Shown here one piece after another: positions 11,576 to 20,725 of a stretch of DNA of 64,000 bases; the first letter of the stretch is position 1; each line of letters begins with the position of its first letter. Source of the stretch: Torymus aiolomorphi (taxonomy: Eukaryota > Arthropoda > Insecta > Hymenoptera > Torymidae); contig CM070874.1 in NCBI GenBank assembly GCA_036365515.1, positions 221,572,942-221,636,941 of the forward strand, read 5' to 3'. The position numbers were made by a program, and so were the translations under genes. The notes under the pieces were generated by a model that was given only the letters and a program-made list of their open reading frames with translations, was not told the origin of the DNA and made no database searches.

Positions 11576-12065
11576 TGCCAGTTTCTAATTCAGAAGGGTT
11601 TCTTAATCTAATGGACTGCAAGACCAAAATCTTAAACACCTGGATGATGTCTTAAATTATAGGTAATTCTATAACTTAATAATAAAAAAAAGTTTGAACT
11701 CTTAAAATTATATATTGGCTTTGTTATTAAAGAAGTAATACAATAGCTTTTTTTCAGGTTCAACCATGGCTTGTCCCCTTAAACTTAACTCTATGATTTC
11801 AAAATTTAAAATTATGATTTAAACTTAACTCTATGATTTCAAAATTTAAAATATAACTTGAACTTTTAAAATTTTTATAATATTGAACTCTATGATTTAA
11901 AATTTAACTTTACAATTTAACTCTATAATATTAAACTTTATCTGTAAGAAAACTAGGTGGTATTTTAGGATAGGAGTATAAAAGGTAAGTAAAAACAAGT
12001 TTGATACATTTAAATCTTTTTATTCATTCAAAATATAATATTTTCTAAGATGTAATGATACAAGC

Positions 12066-12974
12066 TCATATATTAAAGACATAAATAACATCATGAATGG
12101 GTATTGATATCGGTATATCATTTTTTTTAATCATTATTTCATCATAAACTTTATCAGAATCAGGTATGCCGAATTTTTCCGCATAAGTTAATAAATCATC
12201 CTTAGAAAAATGTGTATTTTGTAATGATTGCGATTCTTGCAATTTTTCTTTGAAATAATGACAAAGTGTATTAATAATATATTCTATGTTACATGTTACA
12301 TCTAATAAAAATCTCACTCTCACACGTATAAAATGTTTTAATATTTTTAATCAAACAAAAGAAACTTTTTTAAATACTAAACTACGTCGGTACTGTTTCT
12401 TTGGTGTTTGATCACCTGACGTCTGTGAATCTTCTTCTTCTACAAGTTCAATTGCCTTGTCGCCATAACTCATAATAAGCCTTATGCTAAAACGGCTAAA
12501 GGGCATCTTTTTATCCAGCATATCACCATCTTCAGTTTCAAAGAACTTATCAATAACTGGAAAAAGGACCCCGCAAACAATGTATGGAAAATAATCATTC
12601 GGTCAAATTGGATCAAACTTGGGGAAAAGATAGATCTTGTGGTCCTGAACAAAAGTTCTCATGGGCAAAACCCCCCAAAATTTGACCGAATGATTTTTTC
12701 CCATACATTGTGTGCGGGTCCTTTCTTCAAATAAACGCCAGTCAGACACAGTAAATGGTATACCAGCAAAGTCGTCACCACTAAGATGGATGATAGGTAG
12801 AAATTCACCACCAATTTCCTTATTTTCTAGACCAATTGTAATTTTCTTAGTATAAGATTTGTTTAGTCCGTACACCATTTTGCCAATGTTGCCCAGTTGA
12901 TGACGACAATGATATTTGGAAACACTTTCTTGACCTGTCATTGCCTTGTATTTACGCTTGCCTTGACCAGCCAT
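12066..12974 (-). pseudogene. Second copy of the element's ~256-aa protein, broken by a MITE
   Basis: It starts ATG at 12974 (MAGQGKRKYKAM). Blocks GLNKSYTKKITIGLENKEIGG, HLSGDDFAGIPFTVSDWRLFEE parallel the intact paralogue at 20685-21455. At 12566-12721 a 156-bp insertion interrupts the reading. Beyond it the match resumes (KFFETEDGDML, FSIRLIMSYGDKAIELV) to a stop near 12350, and in another frame with FKEKLQESQSLQ down to 12066. A TATA-like TATAAAAAAG lies at about 13040-13050, 65-75 nt upstream of the start. Function unknown; see the paralogue. Confidence 0.8.
12566..12721. mobile_element. 156-bp MITE inside the 12-kb paralogue
   Basis: The left arm GGACCCCGCAAACAATGTAT and the right-arm complement GGACCCGCACACAATGTATG begin about 44-bp inverted termini that also share ATCATTCGGTCAAA. 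The interrupted protein reads through on both sides. The target duplication is not clear from sequence. Confidence 0.82.
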
Positions 12975-13107
12975 TCTTGTGTATTATTTTCAGCAGGAGT
13001 GATCGTGTGGACTAATGAATAGGTTGTGGTAGACGCTCTTTTTTATACTATTCATTCGGATGGTGGAGGGGTTTTCTATTGGAAGGGTAGGATAGTAGCG
13101 GGATGTG

Positions 13108-13590
13108 TTAGTAGTGGAGGGGGGGTTGGTAATGGTAGTGTGGAAATGTGCCCCTATACAATTTTGAAACATAATTTCTACCAATTTGATCATTTTTGTG
13201 TAAGTTACAAGAAAAGTTTTCGAGAAAATGTCCAATTCCAAGGCCCACAGACATGTAATGTAAAAACATGAGACAAAAATAGCCACATGTATCTGAAGTT
13301 TCACTTTGTAGTTGTCGTGAATTCCATCGAAATTTTCTAACATTTCTCCGAATACGGCTTATATGATAGGGTATGTAAGGAGGTACACCATAACTATCAA
13401 AGTACCAGGCATCACCGTTTTTATTGACGTAAATTGCTACCCAATGCAAGCCAGGTTTACCGTGCCTTTGGGTGTTGAAAATAAAAGCTGTCAGTCTCGT
13501 CCAGACCAGAGGAATTTGATCTGCCGCAAAGACCCCCACAGCGCGAGTAGGAATTCAAGATAAAATCCGTTGAATTTGTATATTGTTCAT
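13108..13590 (-). pseudogene. Adenain-type maturation cysteine protease, one nonsense codon
   Basis: The frame beginning ATG at 13590 (MNNIQIQRILS) meets an in-frame TGA at 13555-13557, codon 12, and then continues unbroken: GVFAADQIP, HWVAIYVNKNGDAWYFDSYG, and SDTCGYFCLMFLHY. The His of HW, the Asp of FDSYG and the Cys of TCGYFC correspond to the catalytic triad of adenovirus protease and its Maverick relatives, which cleave capsid precursors during maturation. The C-terminal block LGIGHFLENFSCNLHKND is also family-typical. Length (~160 codons) is short to normal for Maverick proteases. The first 130 nt overlap the tail of the upstream gene in another frame. Apart from the TGA the domain looks complete. 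Confidence 0.85.
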
Positions 13591-14170
13591 CGCAGAGGTT
13601 AATAGGTGGTCCAAAGATAAACTCTTCACCAACAGCTTCAGTTTTACCACGTGTTTTCAACCACGTTTTTAACTTAGAGACGTTATTCAAAGCACAACTA
13701 AACTTTGAAAAACCATATTTTAAAGAATGTTGCATGCAGTAATTACCAGATGCTGTAAGTTTGTGAAATGGTGGACAATCTTCCTCAAACTCTAAATTTA
13801 TAATGTGTCGTGTAGTGATTTTTCGTAAAATCGCCACTTTCATGCCACCACGAATATAAATATTGTTTGCTCTCTTGCAAATTTCTTCTAGATTTTTGAA
13901 CAAGACTTTTTCGGAAATACTTTGATCAAGCCAGCCCAAGCCGTGATGGTTTCGTGATAACCAATCGTTTTCTTTTCTAGCCTCTTGACATAGTGCAGTT
14001 ATTGACTATTCGGAGAAACAAGCCAATGTCCTGTGAAATTTTGATTTAATGAAAGAACTGCCACTTCTTTTGGTACCGGACGGTTTTTATAATCTTTGAC
14101 ACACTGTATATCTACGCGATATCCATCTTCATAGTTTTGAACAAATCAACGTCCAATCAACGACTGACAT
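13457..14170 (-). pseudogene. Conserved Maverick-type protein of unknown role (possible RNase-H-like fold), frameshifted
   Basis: The likely start is ATG at 14170 (MSVVDWTLI). Frame changes near 14150 and 14010 separate successive conserved blocks: YEDGYRVDIQ, PVPKEVAVLSLNQNFTGHWL, then ARKENDWLSRNHHGLGWLD, NNIYIRGGMKV, INLEFEEDCPPFHKL and NYCMQHSLKYGFSKFSCALN. This block order recurs in many arthropod and cnidarian mobile-element proteins. The alternation of strands with acidic residues suggests an RNase-H/DEDD-nuclease-like fold, but that is inference. The 3' end overlaps the protease gene, which suggests co-transcription with it. No characterised function is claimed. Confidence 0.6.
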
Positions 14171-14232
14171 ATCAGAAACATTTCCAAACCATTAACCTTT
14201 ACCCCCCACTACTACTACTTTCCCCCACCATC

Positions 14233-15552
14233 TCACCCACTATAGTCCACCAGAACGTGACGTGACGAATCAATCTCAAGTATATTTTCATATTTAGCAT
14301 AAATTATACAATTTACTGTACTGCTTAACGGATCATCAAAATGAACATCAATTCTCACACTACCATGTTTTACTAGATTCCAATGTGTGTCTTGATTTGC
14401 TGATAAATCAGGTGTTAGATCGAAAGCGAAAAGACAATATCCATTGGCATAAGCTTCGCGTGAAATGGAATTACCCTCATTTAAATAATGTATACCTGTA
14501 CCAGAAAATAAAGTATGATATGCATCAACATACATATTATTCGTTTTTAAATCAGGTTGTAATGGTTTAGACGGTACTTGTACACCATCAATGTAGAGAC
14601 ACAAATAATTTATATTGAAATTTTTAAAATTCAATGGATTGAGACCCTTATCACCGTTAAAAGCTTTATTTTCTACAAAGCCAACAATAATTCTTTTTGG
14701 TAATTGACCTAAAATGATATTATCCAATGTTTCTCCATGAATACCACTATGCATTGTAATAGCTTTTACTTCTACACGTGTGAGGGGATATTTAGCTGTT
14801 GTTTTCGAAAGTGCTTTTTCGTGAGCCAATATAATACTTAGACTAAGTCTGGCACGACGTACAAAGAGAGCAGCTTCGGTGATTCGAGCGGTGTAGAGTC
14901 CTGTCGGGTCCATAAGACAAAAACTATCTCGTGATCGTATGAGCCGCTCACGTACTTCGACACCATTAATTAATAATTTGTCCTGATTGAAAACATCACA
15001 ATGTAAATACCCAATCATATCTATGTTTTTCTCATCGCCCATAAGGATTCGGCGGTTTGTAAGACCCTCGTTTTCGTCATCTGTAGCATCCATTTTTCCA
15101 GGAGTGTCGGTGTACCATAGTGCACTGGTGAGATGAGAATTTTTAGCTGCAGACCCATAGTTTAATAAAGTTTCAATGTATGATCGATAAGCGTAGGCGT
15201 TATTGGGCGGGGAAACAGGTTTTTGATTAAAACACACATCAACTTGATTAAATATCGAGTGCATAAAATTATTCACAGGGCCAACATTTTTCAAGGTATT
15301 TTTATCTATGATTTCAGGAGGTGTTACTGTTTGTGCGATAGTTACACGAACACTAAGCAGAGTATGTGCAAGGACGATATATTCATTAGTTCCCGGTATA
15401 GAAAACTTTATTGGCGACCTTTCAGTTAGCGAAGATATTGGCTTATTTTGAACATAATTTGAATTTTCAATCGTTATTTGAGTAGGGGGTACACTAATTA
15501 AATTCACTTCAGATTTAAGACATGCACACGGACCACTATGCAGAAAAGCCAT
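14233..15552 (-). CDS. Major capsid protein (hexon-like, double jelly roll)
   Basis: An intact 439-codon frame with ATG at 15552. N-terminal blocks SVPPTQITIENSNY, SPIKFSIPGT and LAHTLLSVRVTI open the first jelly roll. A mid-region with VNNFMHSIFNQVDVCFNQK and AYRSYIETLLNYG, and the C-terminal GSVRIDVHFDDPL, YAKYENILEIDSSR and VLVDYSG, are signatures of the Maverick/adintovirus hexon. In these viruses it forms the pseudo-hexameric capsomers. Length matches the family. The lack of any stop or frameshift contrasts with neighbouring genes and suggests a recent insertion. It follows the core-like gene by 37 nt, and the RNase-H-like/protease genes lie downstream. Confidence 0.93.
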   Translation of the reverse strand: MAFLHSGPCACLKSEVNLISVPPTQITIENSNYVQNKPISSLTERSPIKFSIPGTNEYIVLAHTLLSVRVTIAQTVTPPEIIDKNTLKNVGPVNNFMHSIFNQVDVCFNQKPVSPPNNAYAYRSYIETLLNYGSAAKNSHLTSALWYTDTPGKMDATDDENEGLTNRRILMGDEKNIDMIGYLHCDVFNQDKLLINGVEVRERLIRSRDSFCLMDPTGLYTARITEAALFVRRARLSLSIILAHEKALSKTTAKYPLTRVEVKAITMHSGIHGETLDNIILGQLPKRIIVGFVENKAFNGDKGLNPLNFKNFNINYLCLYIDGVQVPSKPLQPDLKTNNMYVDAYHTLFSGTGIHYLNEGNSISREAYANGYCLFAFDLTPDLSANQDTHWNLVKHGSVRIDVHFDDPLSSTVNCIIYAKYENILEIDSSRHVLVDYSG

Positions 15553-15589
15553 TATTCTTCGAAAATATCTCGTGCAGTACGTTTTTCTA

Positions 15590-16069
15590 TCAAAGTTTTC
15601 CTTTTATTTTTACAGTGTTTTTTTTAATACCAAATTTTTTATTTTGTTTAACTTTGGAACGTTTTCTACTTTTGGTGTTAACGGCATCAGATTTCTGAGT
15701 CAACTGTTGTTTTTGGGCCCGACGCTTAATTTTATATTCTGAGCCACTTATCAGATTATCCAATTTTTCTTCGGCTTTTCTTTTGAGATTCTTTCCTGAT
15801 TCTCGAATATTATTGCGAAAAGATTCTTTAAAAGGTTTTTCATGTGTAATGTCATCTAAAATATTTACACCTGCTCGTAAAGCCTCTTTACCAACAGCTT
15901 TTCCTAGAGCCTTACCACCTTTTTTTACAAACGGTAAAACACTACGATAGACACCTTTTAGAAAGCTTCCAACACCTTTTCCTTTTTGCATAGATGTATC
16001 TATTGTAATATAATTATTGAATGGATCGTGGTCACTTTGGTTATCATAAATTGTTTCAAAATAACCCAT
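15590..16069 (-). CDS. Basic virion core-like protein (adintovirus/adenovirus pX-pVI-like)
   Basis: 159 residues, ATG at 16069 one nucleotide after the upstream stop. A Gly-rich amphipathic segment (GVGSFLKGVYRSVLPFVKKG, about residues 32-51) leads into GKALGKAVGKEALRAGVNIL. The last 60 residues are very Lys/Arg-rich (KSRKRSKVKQNKK). This layout resembles the small core or membrane-active internal proteins placed between minor and major capsid genes in adintoviruses. The likely role is DNA condensation or internal capsid cement; this is by position and composition, not by a catalytic motif. Confidence 0.72.
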   Translation of the reverse strand: MGYFETIYDNQSDHDPFNNYITIDTSMQKGKGVGSFLKGVYRSVLPFVKKGGKALGKAVGKEALRAGVNILDDITHEKPFKESFRNNIRESGKNLKRKAEEKLDNLISGSEYKIKRRAQKQQLTQKSDAVNTKSRKRSKVKQNKKFGIKKNTVKIKGKL

Positions 16070-16070
16070 C

Positions 16071-16867
16071 TTATGCTGTTCTCTTAAAATGAAGTGTTAC
16101 TGTCAACGTACCGTAATCGAATGCTATAGGGTTTCCATCTTGGTCCTTTATATCTATTGTGATCGACTGAAATGACGTAGATAACAATGGAATATACATT
16201 GGCGTTTAATCTCAATGCTACCATATTTATACTCGATCATATTAAGAGGAACTATGCGTAAAAGCGGTGTGTGTACATCACCTGTAATGTAAGGTTCACA
16301 AATATCACTATACACTCTTATTATTGATGGTAAACCGCTAATAAGATCGGCAGGTCTTTGATCGGTAACTGTATCTCTAATTTTTTCAAGATTACGATTT
16401 TCAAAGCCAATAATTCTCAAGAGCTTTTCAGACAAAATTAAACTATGAAAACTCGTGTCACAAGTATCCTGGCAAGTTCGTTCAATTTCTATAAACCCTC
16501 CACGTTGTGCTTTCAATTGTAAGTGATTTTTTATGTTAGGTAAATTATTTATTTCTTGTAAAAGATTTTCCATATCTGTGTAAATTCCTGGAGATAAGTG
16601 TGCAATAACATCATTTTCTCTTGATTCGTGTCTCAAATCATTTGGTGAAAACGACTCAGTTGTTTTTACACAGACCATACCCTCATAGTTATCGAGCGAA
16701 ATATGTTGAAATGTGTGGGATATCTGAATCTCACATAGAGCTACAGACCACTCACTGTGTAAATAAATATTTTGAGGTAGCTGTGTGGTAAAATGTGTTG
16801 TTTTATTTTCAGGAAACACATACATGCTGTTGTTACTAGATAATACTATGTAAAATTGTTCTCTCAT
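16071..16867 (-). pseudogene. Minor capsid (penton-like) protein, frameshifted near the C-terminus
   Basis: ATG at 16867 overlaps the integrase stop (TAATG). The N-terminus (FYIVLSSNNSMYVFPENK, FTTQLPQNIYL, WSVALCEIQ) is the conserved start of Maverick penton/minor capsid proteins, a single jelly roll occupying the vertices. The frame ends at 16154 after an unusual FHCYLRHFSRSQ tail. From about 16200 a different frame carries the expected family ending, including ITIDIKDQDGNPIAF and VTLHFKR, up to a TAA at 16071-16073. So one indel near 16195-16205 truncates the last ~45 residues. The gene otherwise looks intact over about 222 codons. Confidence 0.83.
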
Positions 16868-17932
16868 TATATCTTTTTTAAATTGTATGCTGAAACCCAG
16901 GAATTAAATTTATCGGGATAACCTTTCCAAATTACAAAATATTTTTTGTTTTTCCCTTTACCTTTAGTTTTAAGAATCTTATCTATTTGAAATGATTCTG
17001 TATTCAAATCTTTTTGTACTCTAGAAAGTTCTTCTTCGTAGAAAAAACCTTCGATTGGTTCACCGTCAAGATCTTCCAAAGTATAAACAGGCGGTTGGCG
17101 TTTAGTAGATATACGTATAATTCGGAATAATTCCAAAGTCCATCCGCTTTCATATGCTTTCTTGAACACTAGTTTGGCGCGACTGACACGTACTAAGTCA
17201 CCCACCTTATATTTAGGGTATCGAATACGGGTCGTGTTGTATCGTTGGGCTAGGTTTTGGTATGCTTTTACGGCATTGTACAAATTAACTTTAGCAGGAG
17301 TAATTTTAGTACCAGACTGCCAAGAATTATTGTAAGCATCAACAATTTTTTGTAAAATATCAATATATCTGTACGTATTTGTATGAGTAAAATATCGCCA
17401 TAATCGACCCTTCAATGTTCTGTTAAACCTTTCAACCACAGCTGCTTTAATATCAGGATTTCTAACTACACGATAGTTTATACTGTTCTTTTTCAAAACT
17501 CGTTGCATCTCTTTGCCGAGAAATTCTTTACCTTTATCAGTTTGAAAGAGCATGGAGTGTTGTCCTTTACAACGTGTTAAAATACGTTCAAATGCTGTAA
17601 CGACACTTTTCGATGTTTTGTTACGAATAGGTTCAACCCATGCAAATTTTGATAAAACGTCTATAACCACAAGTAGATATGTGTTGTTATTGTTATAGGT
17701 TTTCAGCGAGATCTCCTTCCCACACATCAAAAGAGTTACGAACGTCATAAGACCTATGCGGAAAATGACGGCGTACAGGTTTATGTAGAGTATATGCATC
17801 CTGACTTTCAAGCCATTTGATAATTTTTTTGCGATCGCGTTTTTTACCAATTGTTTTTAAAAGGTTGTACGCACCAGCATAGGCTGGTGATCTCGGTGGT
17901 CGATAGAAAAAATTATTTAACGTTTTTTCCAT
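16867..17932 (-). pseudogene. Retroviral-type (Maverick) integrase with chromodomain, frameshifted
   Basis: ATG at 17932 opens an N-terminal zone (PPRSPAYAGAYNLLKTIG, RKKIIKWLESQDAYTLHKP) ending VWEGDLAENL at 17693. Near 17700-17715 the reading must change frame, with some residues of the first Asp motif region lost or altered, and then continues: YLLVVIDVLSKFAWVEPI, LFQTDKGKEFLG (second Asp), and DIKAAVVERFNRTLKGRLWR with the catalytic Glu. The C-terminus has KYKVGDLVRVSRAK and a chromodomain-like FQIDKILKTK..KYFVIWKGYP..FNSWV, as in other Polinton integrases. The enzyme would insert element DNA into the host chromosome. Its 3' end overlaps the minor capsid start. Confidence 0.88.
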
Positions 17933-17980
17933 TTATCTTATTCTTAAACTTTTTTAGTTTCTTTTTTACGTTTCTTTTAA

Positions 17981-18364
17981 TTATTTTTTTAATGTACAAA
18001 GAAAACTTGCTAAAGTTATTTTACTTATCATACAACAAGTTGTGACTAAAGCCACACCTCTCTCGTTAGTTGTAGCTGTTTCAGACAATAAACGTGCAAA
18101 GGCACGTTTAGCCAGCAAACAATCAGCTTTGCTACGATCACTACTGTTTGCATATGCTATATCATGTTTACGACAATAATCGTCAAGTGGGTTGATACCT
18201 TTCTCACCTTTCTCTAACCTCCCGTTTAGACGTGTACGAGGTCCACAAAAATGGTATCCTGGAGCATGTATTTCAAAACGTAAAGAATTGATTAAATTAT
18301 CTACAAGACTTGATTCTGGGTGTGTGATCAAATCTTCTTCAATGTTTACTCTAGGCGATCCCAT
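17981..18364 (-). CDS. Phospholipase A2-domain protein
   Basis: 127 residues, ATG at 18364, overlapping the 3' end of the upstream gene by 19 nt. Seen: YHFCGPRTRL (calcium-loop-like) followed by NPLDDYCRKHDIAYA, where the HD pair matches the catalytic dyad of PLA2 domains found in parvovirus VP1 and in Maverick/adintovirus virion proteins. The domain occupies about residues 34-85. A short hydrophobic C-terminal stretch follows. In viruses such domains modify endosomal membranes during entry. The frame is unbroken. The C-terminus after residue ~105 is less typical, and could reflect a late frameshift. Confidence 0.82.
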   Translation of the reverse strand: MGSPRVNIEEDLITHPESSLVDNLINSLRFEIHAPGYHFCGPRTRLNGRLEKGEKGINPLDDYCRKHDIAYANSSDRSKADCLLAKRAFARLLSETATTNERGVALVTTCCMISKITLASFLCTLKK

Positions 18365-19146
18365 GGAAGAATACGAACTTTTGTAACGTGTCTAGGTGTT
18401 TCTTGGGGGTGTAATCTTTTTTTCAACTTTCTTGGTGTTGCTCTATTGGCTGGTTTTTCATTTGTTTCTTCACTATTAGATTGTTGAGTTTCTTCGTCGT
18501 CGTCGTCACTATCAGGTTGTGGTGAAGAAACAAGTTCCCAAATTTTATTGTTACCAATAAATTCTCGTGGTATATTTGCTCTGCGAAGCGCTTCGGTAAA
18601 CTGCCTATAACCACTTGACAACGGCTGTTTTCTATTTCTCAGAGCATGGTTAATCAAATCTACTATATTTCCACCTTTGACGACACTGCCATCTATGGTA
18701 ATCTTACCAAGATCATCCCATGTGACATCACCAGAAGCAGACAATCGCAGTAATAACTGTTTTGCTTTAAATCGAAGCGTTGATGGTACACTGTTTATTA
18801 TGTTATCATCTACTTTTCTGCTATCTTCATTGGTAACTTCGTTATTATTTATTCTGGTTACTTTATCGATATCTCCAGGGGTGGTTACGTCGTTCACGTG
18901 AAACTTTTTTGCACCATCATTTGATTTATAATACATAAAACGGTCTAATGCTTGTTGGTACATCGCATATTTTTCACGATCATCTTGAATTGATGTCGAA
19001 TTTATAATTTCGATCATTTCTTTGTCTAGTCGCGACGGAGGTGTACCCGGTTTTTGCATAGTAACCAATTTTTCACCTGATAAACGATGGTGTAAATTGT
19101 TTATACTTTCTTCAGGGATCAAAATTATTTTTCTTGCATGCTCCAT
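18346..19146 (-). CDS. Conserved 266-aa element protein (MEHARK family), unknown function
   Basis: ATG at 19146 (MEHARKIILIPEESINNL) is the preferred start. The frame extends 12 codons further up but only to a TTG, and family members usually begin at MExARK. An N-terminal part is rich in charged helices (RLDKEMIEIINS, REKYAMYQQALDRFM). A conserved central block is WDDLGKITIDGSVVKGGNIV, and an acidic DSDDDDEE stretch precedes a basic tail ending WDRLE. Proteins with the same beginning and the IDG..V.GSNIVDL-type block are common between ATPase and capsid genes in Mavericks/adintoviruses. They have no assigned biochemical role. A virion-associated role is inferred from gene order only. Confidence 0.72.
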   Translation of the reverse strand: MEHARKIILIPEESINNLHHRLSGEKLVTMQKPGTPPSRLDKEMIEIINSTSIQDDREKYAMYQQALDRFMYYKSNDGAKKFHVNDVTTPGDIDKVTRINNNEVTNEDSRKVDDNIINSVPSTLRFKAKQLLLRLSASGDVTWDDLGKITIDGSVVKGGNIVDLINHALRNRKQPLSSGYRQFTEALRRANIPREFIGNNKIWELVSSPQPDSDDDDEETQQSNSEETNEKPANRATPRKLKKRLHPQETPRHVTKVRILPWDRLE

Positions 19147-19198
19147 AGTTTTATCACAGGTACCAAGATGAGTGGTAAACAAGTCTGGTATTTGATAA

Positions 19199-19462
19199 TC
19201 AACTTTTTTTATTTTTCAAACTTTGCGAAGAATCAGTTAATTTTCTTAAGAATAAAACGTACTTTTTCAATTTATTTTTATAGTTTTTGTTCAAAGGCAC
19301 GTTACCATGTAAAATATTTAAGCCACATTCGCAAATGAGAATAACAAGTTTTTTATCTGCTTCACGTAATAAAACACGTCGTTGACTTTTATCGAAATGA
19401 AGCAGAGGTTTTAAAGTATTTAAATTTTTTTGTCCAAGACGCTTGCGTCTACTCGAACCCAT
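19199..19462 (-). CDS. Small basic conserved element protein
   Basis: 87 residues, ATG at 19462 embedded in the ATPase stop (TAATG), which implies translational coupling or a polycistronic viral style. It opens GSSRRKRLGQKNLNTLKPLL and contains ADKKLVILICECGLNILHGN, a block widespread in small ORFs of Maverick-type elements. Lys/Arg account for about a quarter of the residues. Function unknown; a nucleic-acid-binding virion component is a guess from charge. Family members usually run on to a hydrophobic tail that is not seen here, so this copy may be C-terminally shortened. Confidence 0.6.
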   Translation of the reverse strand: MGSSRRKRLGQKNLNTLKPLLHFDKSQRRVLLREADKKLVILICECGLNILHGNVPLNKNYKNKLKKYVLFLRKLTDSSQSLKNKKS

Positions 19463-20145
19463 TACAATCGTATGACTGGTATATTATTCCCAAGTTCGCT
19501 ACCTTTTATAGATTTCTTGGGAACATAAACATAGTGATATTTATCAAACGAAAATATATTACTACGAAAACGACAATTATCAGGTGTATCTTGGCGTAAG
19601 TCAAGTAATAAATAGGAGTGTGCTTGTTTAGTTACATCAAGATAAGTCTCTTGTAGAAATTGTGGATTTTCAGGACACACTTGGCGAGCTAGATACTGTA
19701 TCTGAGATTTATCTCTAGGGTTTTTGAAAATAACTATATAATTAGAATTTAACGAGATTTCACGCTGGCCCTTATGGAAAAGGTTTTGTGTGATGAATAT
19801 TACGCTTAAATTATTATGATGACTACCCTTGGTAAAAAGATTGGCAATAACGCCACCACCACCACCACCCGAAGACTCCCTCGTCAAGTCGTCTATAATC
19901 ATCAATTTTGGTCTAGGATCGTCGACAAAGTCTGAATTTTTTGGTAAACCCTCGTGAAATTCGACAACATCACTCAGTTCTTTATACGTTGATTGCCATT
20001 CGGAATAGTAAACTATTATTCGGTCAAAGTGTACGTTACTCATACTATCTATATGTTTTAAAAAGTTTTTAACAAACACGGTTTTCCCACATGATGGGGG
20101 ACCATAAACCATAGATGTTCAAGGTTGTTTCCACCGTGGATCCAT
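19462..20145 (-). pseudogene. FtsK/HerA-type genome-packaging ATPase, early in-frame TGA
   Basis: ATG at 20145 begins MDPRWKQP, the usual Maverick ATPase start, but codon 9 is TGA (20119-20121). The same frame continues to Walker A GPPSCGKT at ~20080-20102. A second ATG at 20112, just before Walker A, could rescue translation (216 aa). Walker B is PKLMIIDDL, then a Gly run (SSGGGGGGV), and the sensor region LSVIFITQNLFHKG follows. The family packages viral DNA into capsids. If initiated at 20112 the catalytic core would be complete. The downstream gene overlaps the stop codon. Confidence 0.87.
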
Positions 20146-20684
20146 GACAAAAACTATTTCGTTAAAGGAGATAATATTTTTTATAAGTCTCGAGGTTTGT
20201 GAGCGGCGGCGGCGGCGGCGCGCGCATGTCACAAGCTTTTTGAGAAATCAGATTGCTGATGAACCGACAACCTAATTTGAAGTGACAAGCTAATTTGAAG
20301 TGACAAGCTAATTTGAAGTGACAAGCTAATTTGAAGTGGTAAGCTAATTTGAAGTGATAAGGTAATTGAAGTAATAAGCTAGTTTGTAGCTACAAAACTT
20401 GTGATAAATGTGCTCAACAAGTATCAAAAAGCTTAATGTGAATCAATAAGCCTAATGTGAATCGAAAAGCTTGATGTGTTATATCAAACTATTTAATGTA
20501 CCTCTTGAGCCTTTCGCCACTGCCGCTACCACTTTCGACAGACTTATTTATGCTAACTTTATTACTTTAAAATAGAGATAATTAAGAAACAAACAGATTT
20601 TTAATTAAAATATAATTAATTTATTACGGTCATATACCTAACGTGTCAAAGGTAAGGAAAAACAAAATTGATATTTTAATACAT
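20146..20684. promoter_or_regulatory. Noncoding gap with 18-bp repeats inside the viral cassette
   Basis: A (GGC)n tract sits at 20203-20222. From 20266 to ~20390 about seven copies of an 18-nt unit GACAAGCTAATTTGAAGT run in tandem, the last ones diverging, followed by looser AATGTGAATC repeats to 20485. It separates the ATPase gene from the 256-aa gene, which is transcribed toward it. Iterons of this kind can be regulatory or origin elements; no direct evidence. Confidence 0.6.
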
Positions 20685-20725
20685 TTATTGATTAATATTT
20701 TTGTTCATAACATGATCAATATCCT
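20640..20725. repeat. Flank duplicated with 11985-12070
   Basis: Both sites carry GGTAAG..AAAACAA..TTGATA..TTTAA at the 3' end of each paralogue. This suggests the duplication covered the downstream noncoding region as well as the gene. Confidence 0.55.

Larger units (their letters stand above)
8651..11778 (+). mobile_element. Kolobok-like DNA transposon, 3.1 kb, TTAA-flanked
   Basis: The left end GGGGACAAGCCATGGTT at 8651 is mirrored by AACCATGGCTTGTCCCC ending at 11778, and TTAA flanks both sides (8647-8650, 11779-11782). The inside carries a transposase pseudogene at 9315-10785. TTAA duplication together with this transposase type fits the Kolobok superfamily. The alternative is another member of the Mutator-like transposase clan, but those make 8-11 bp duplications. 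The tail from 10.8 kb is noncoding and includes an inverted repeat at 11245-11575. Confidence 0.8.

Noticed and set aside
20266..20390. CRISPR-like array
   Set aside because: The 18-bp units are directly adjacent with no spacers, and the context is eukaryotic.
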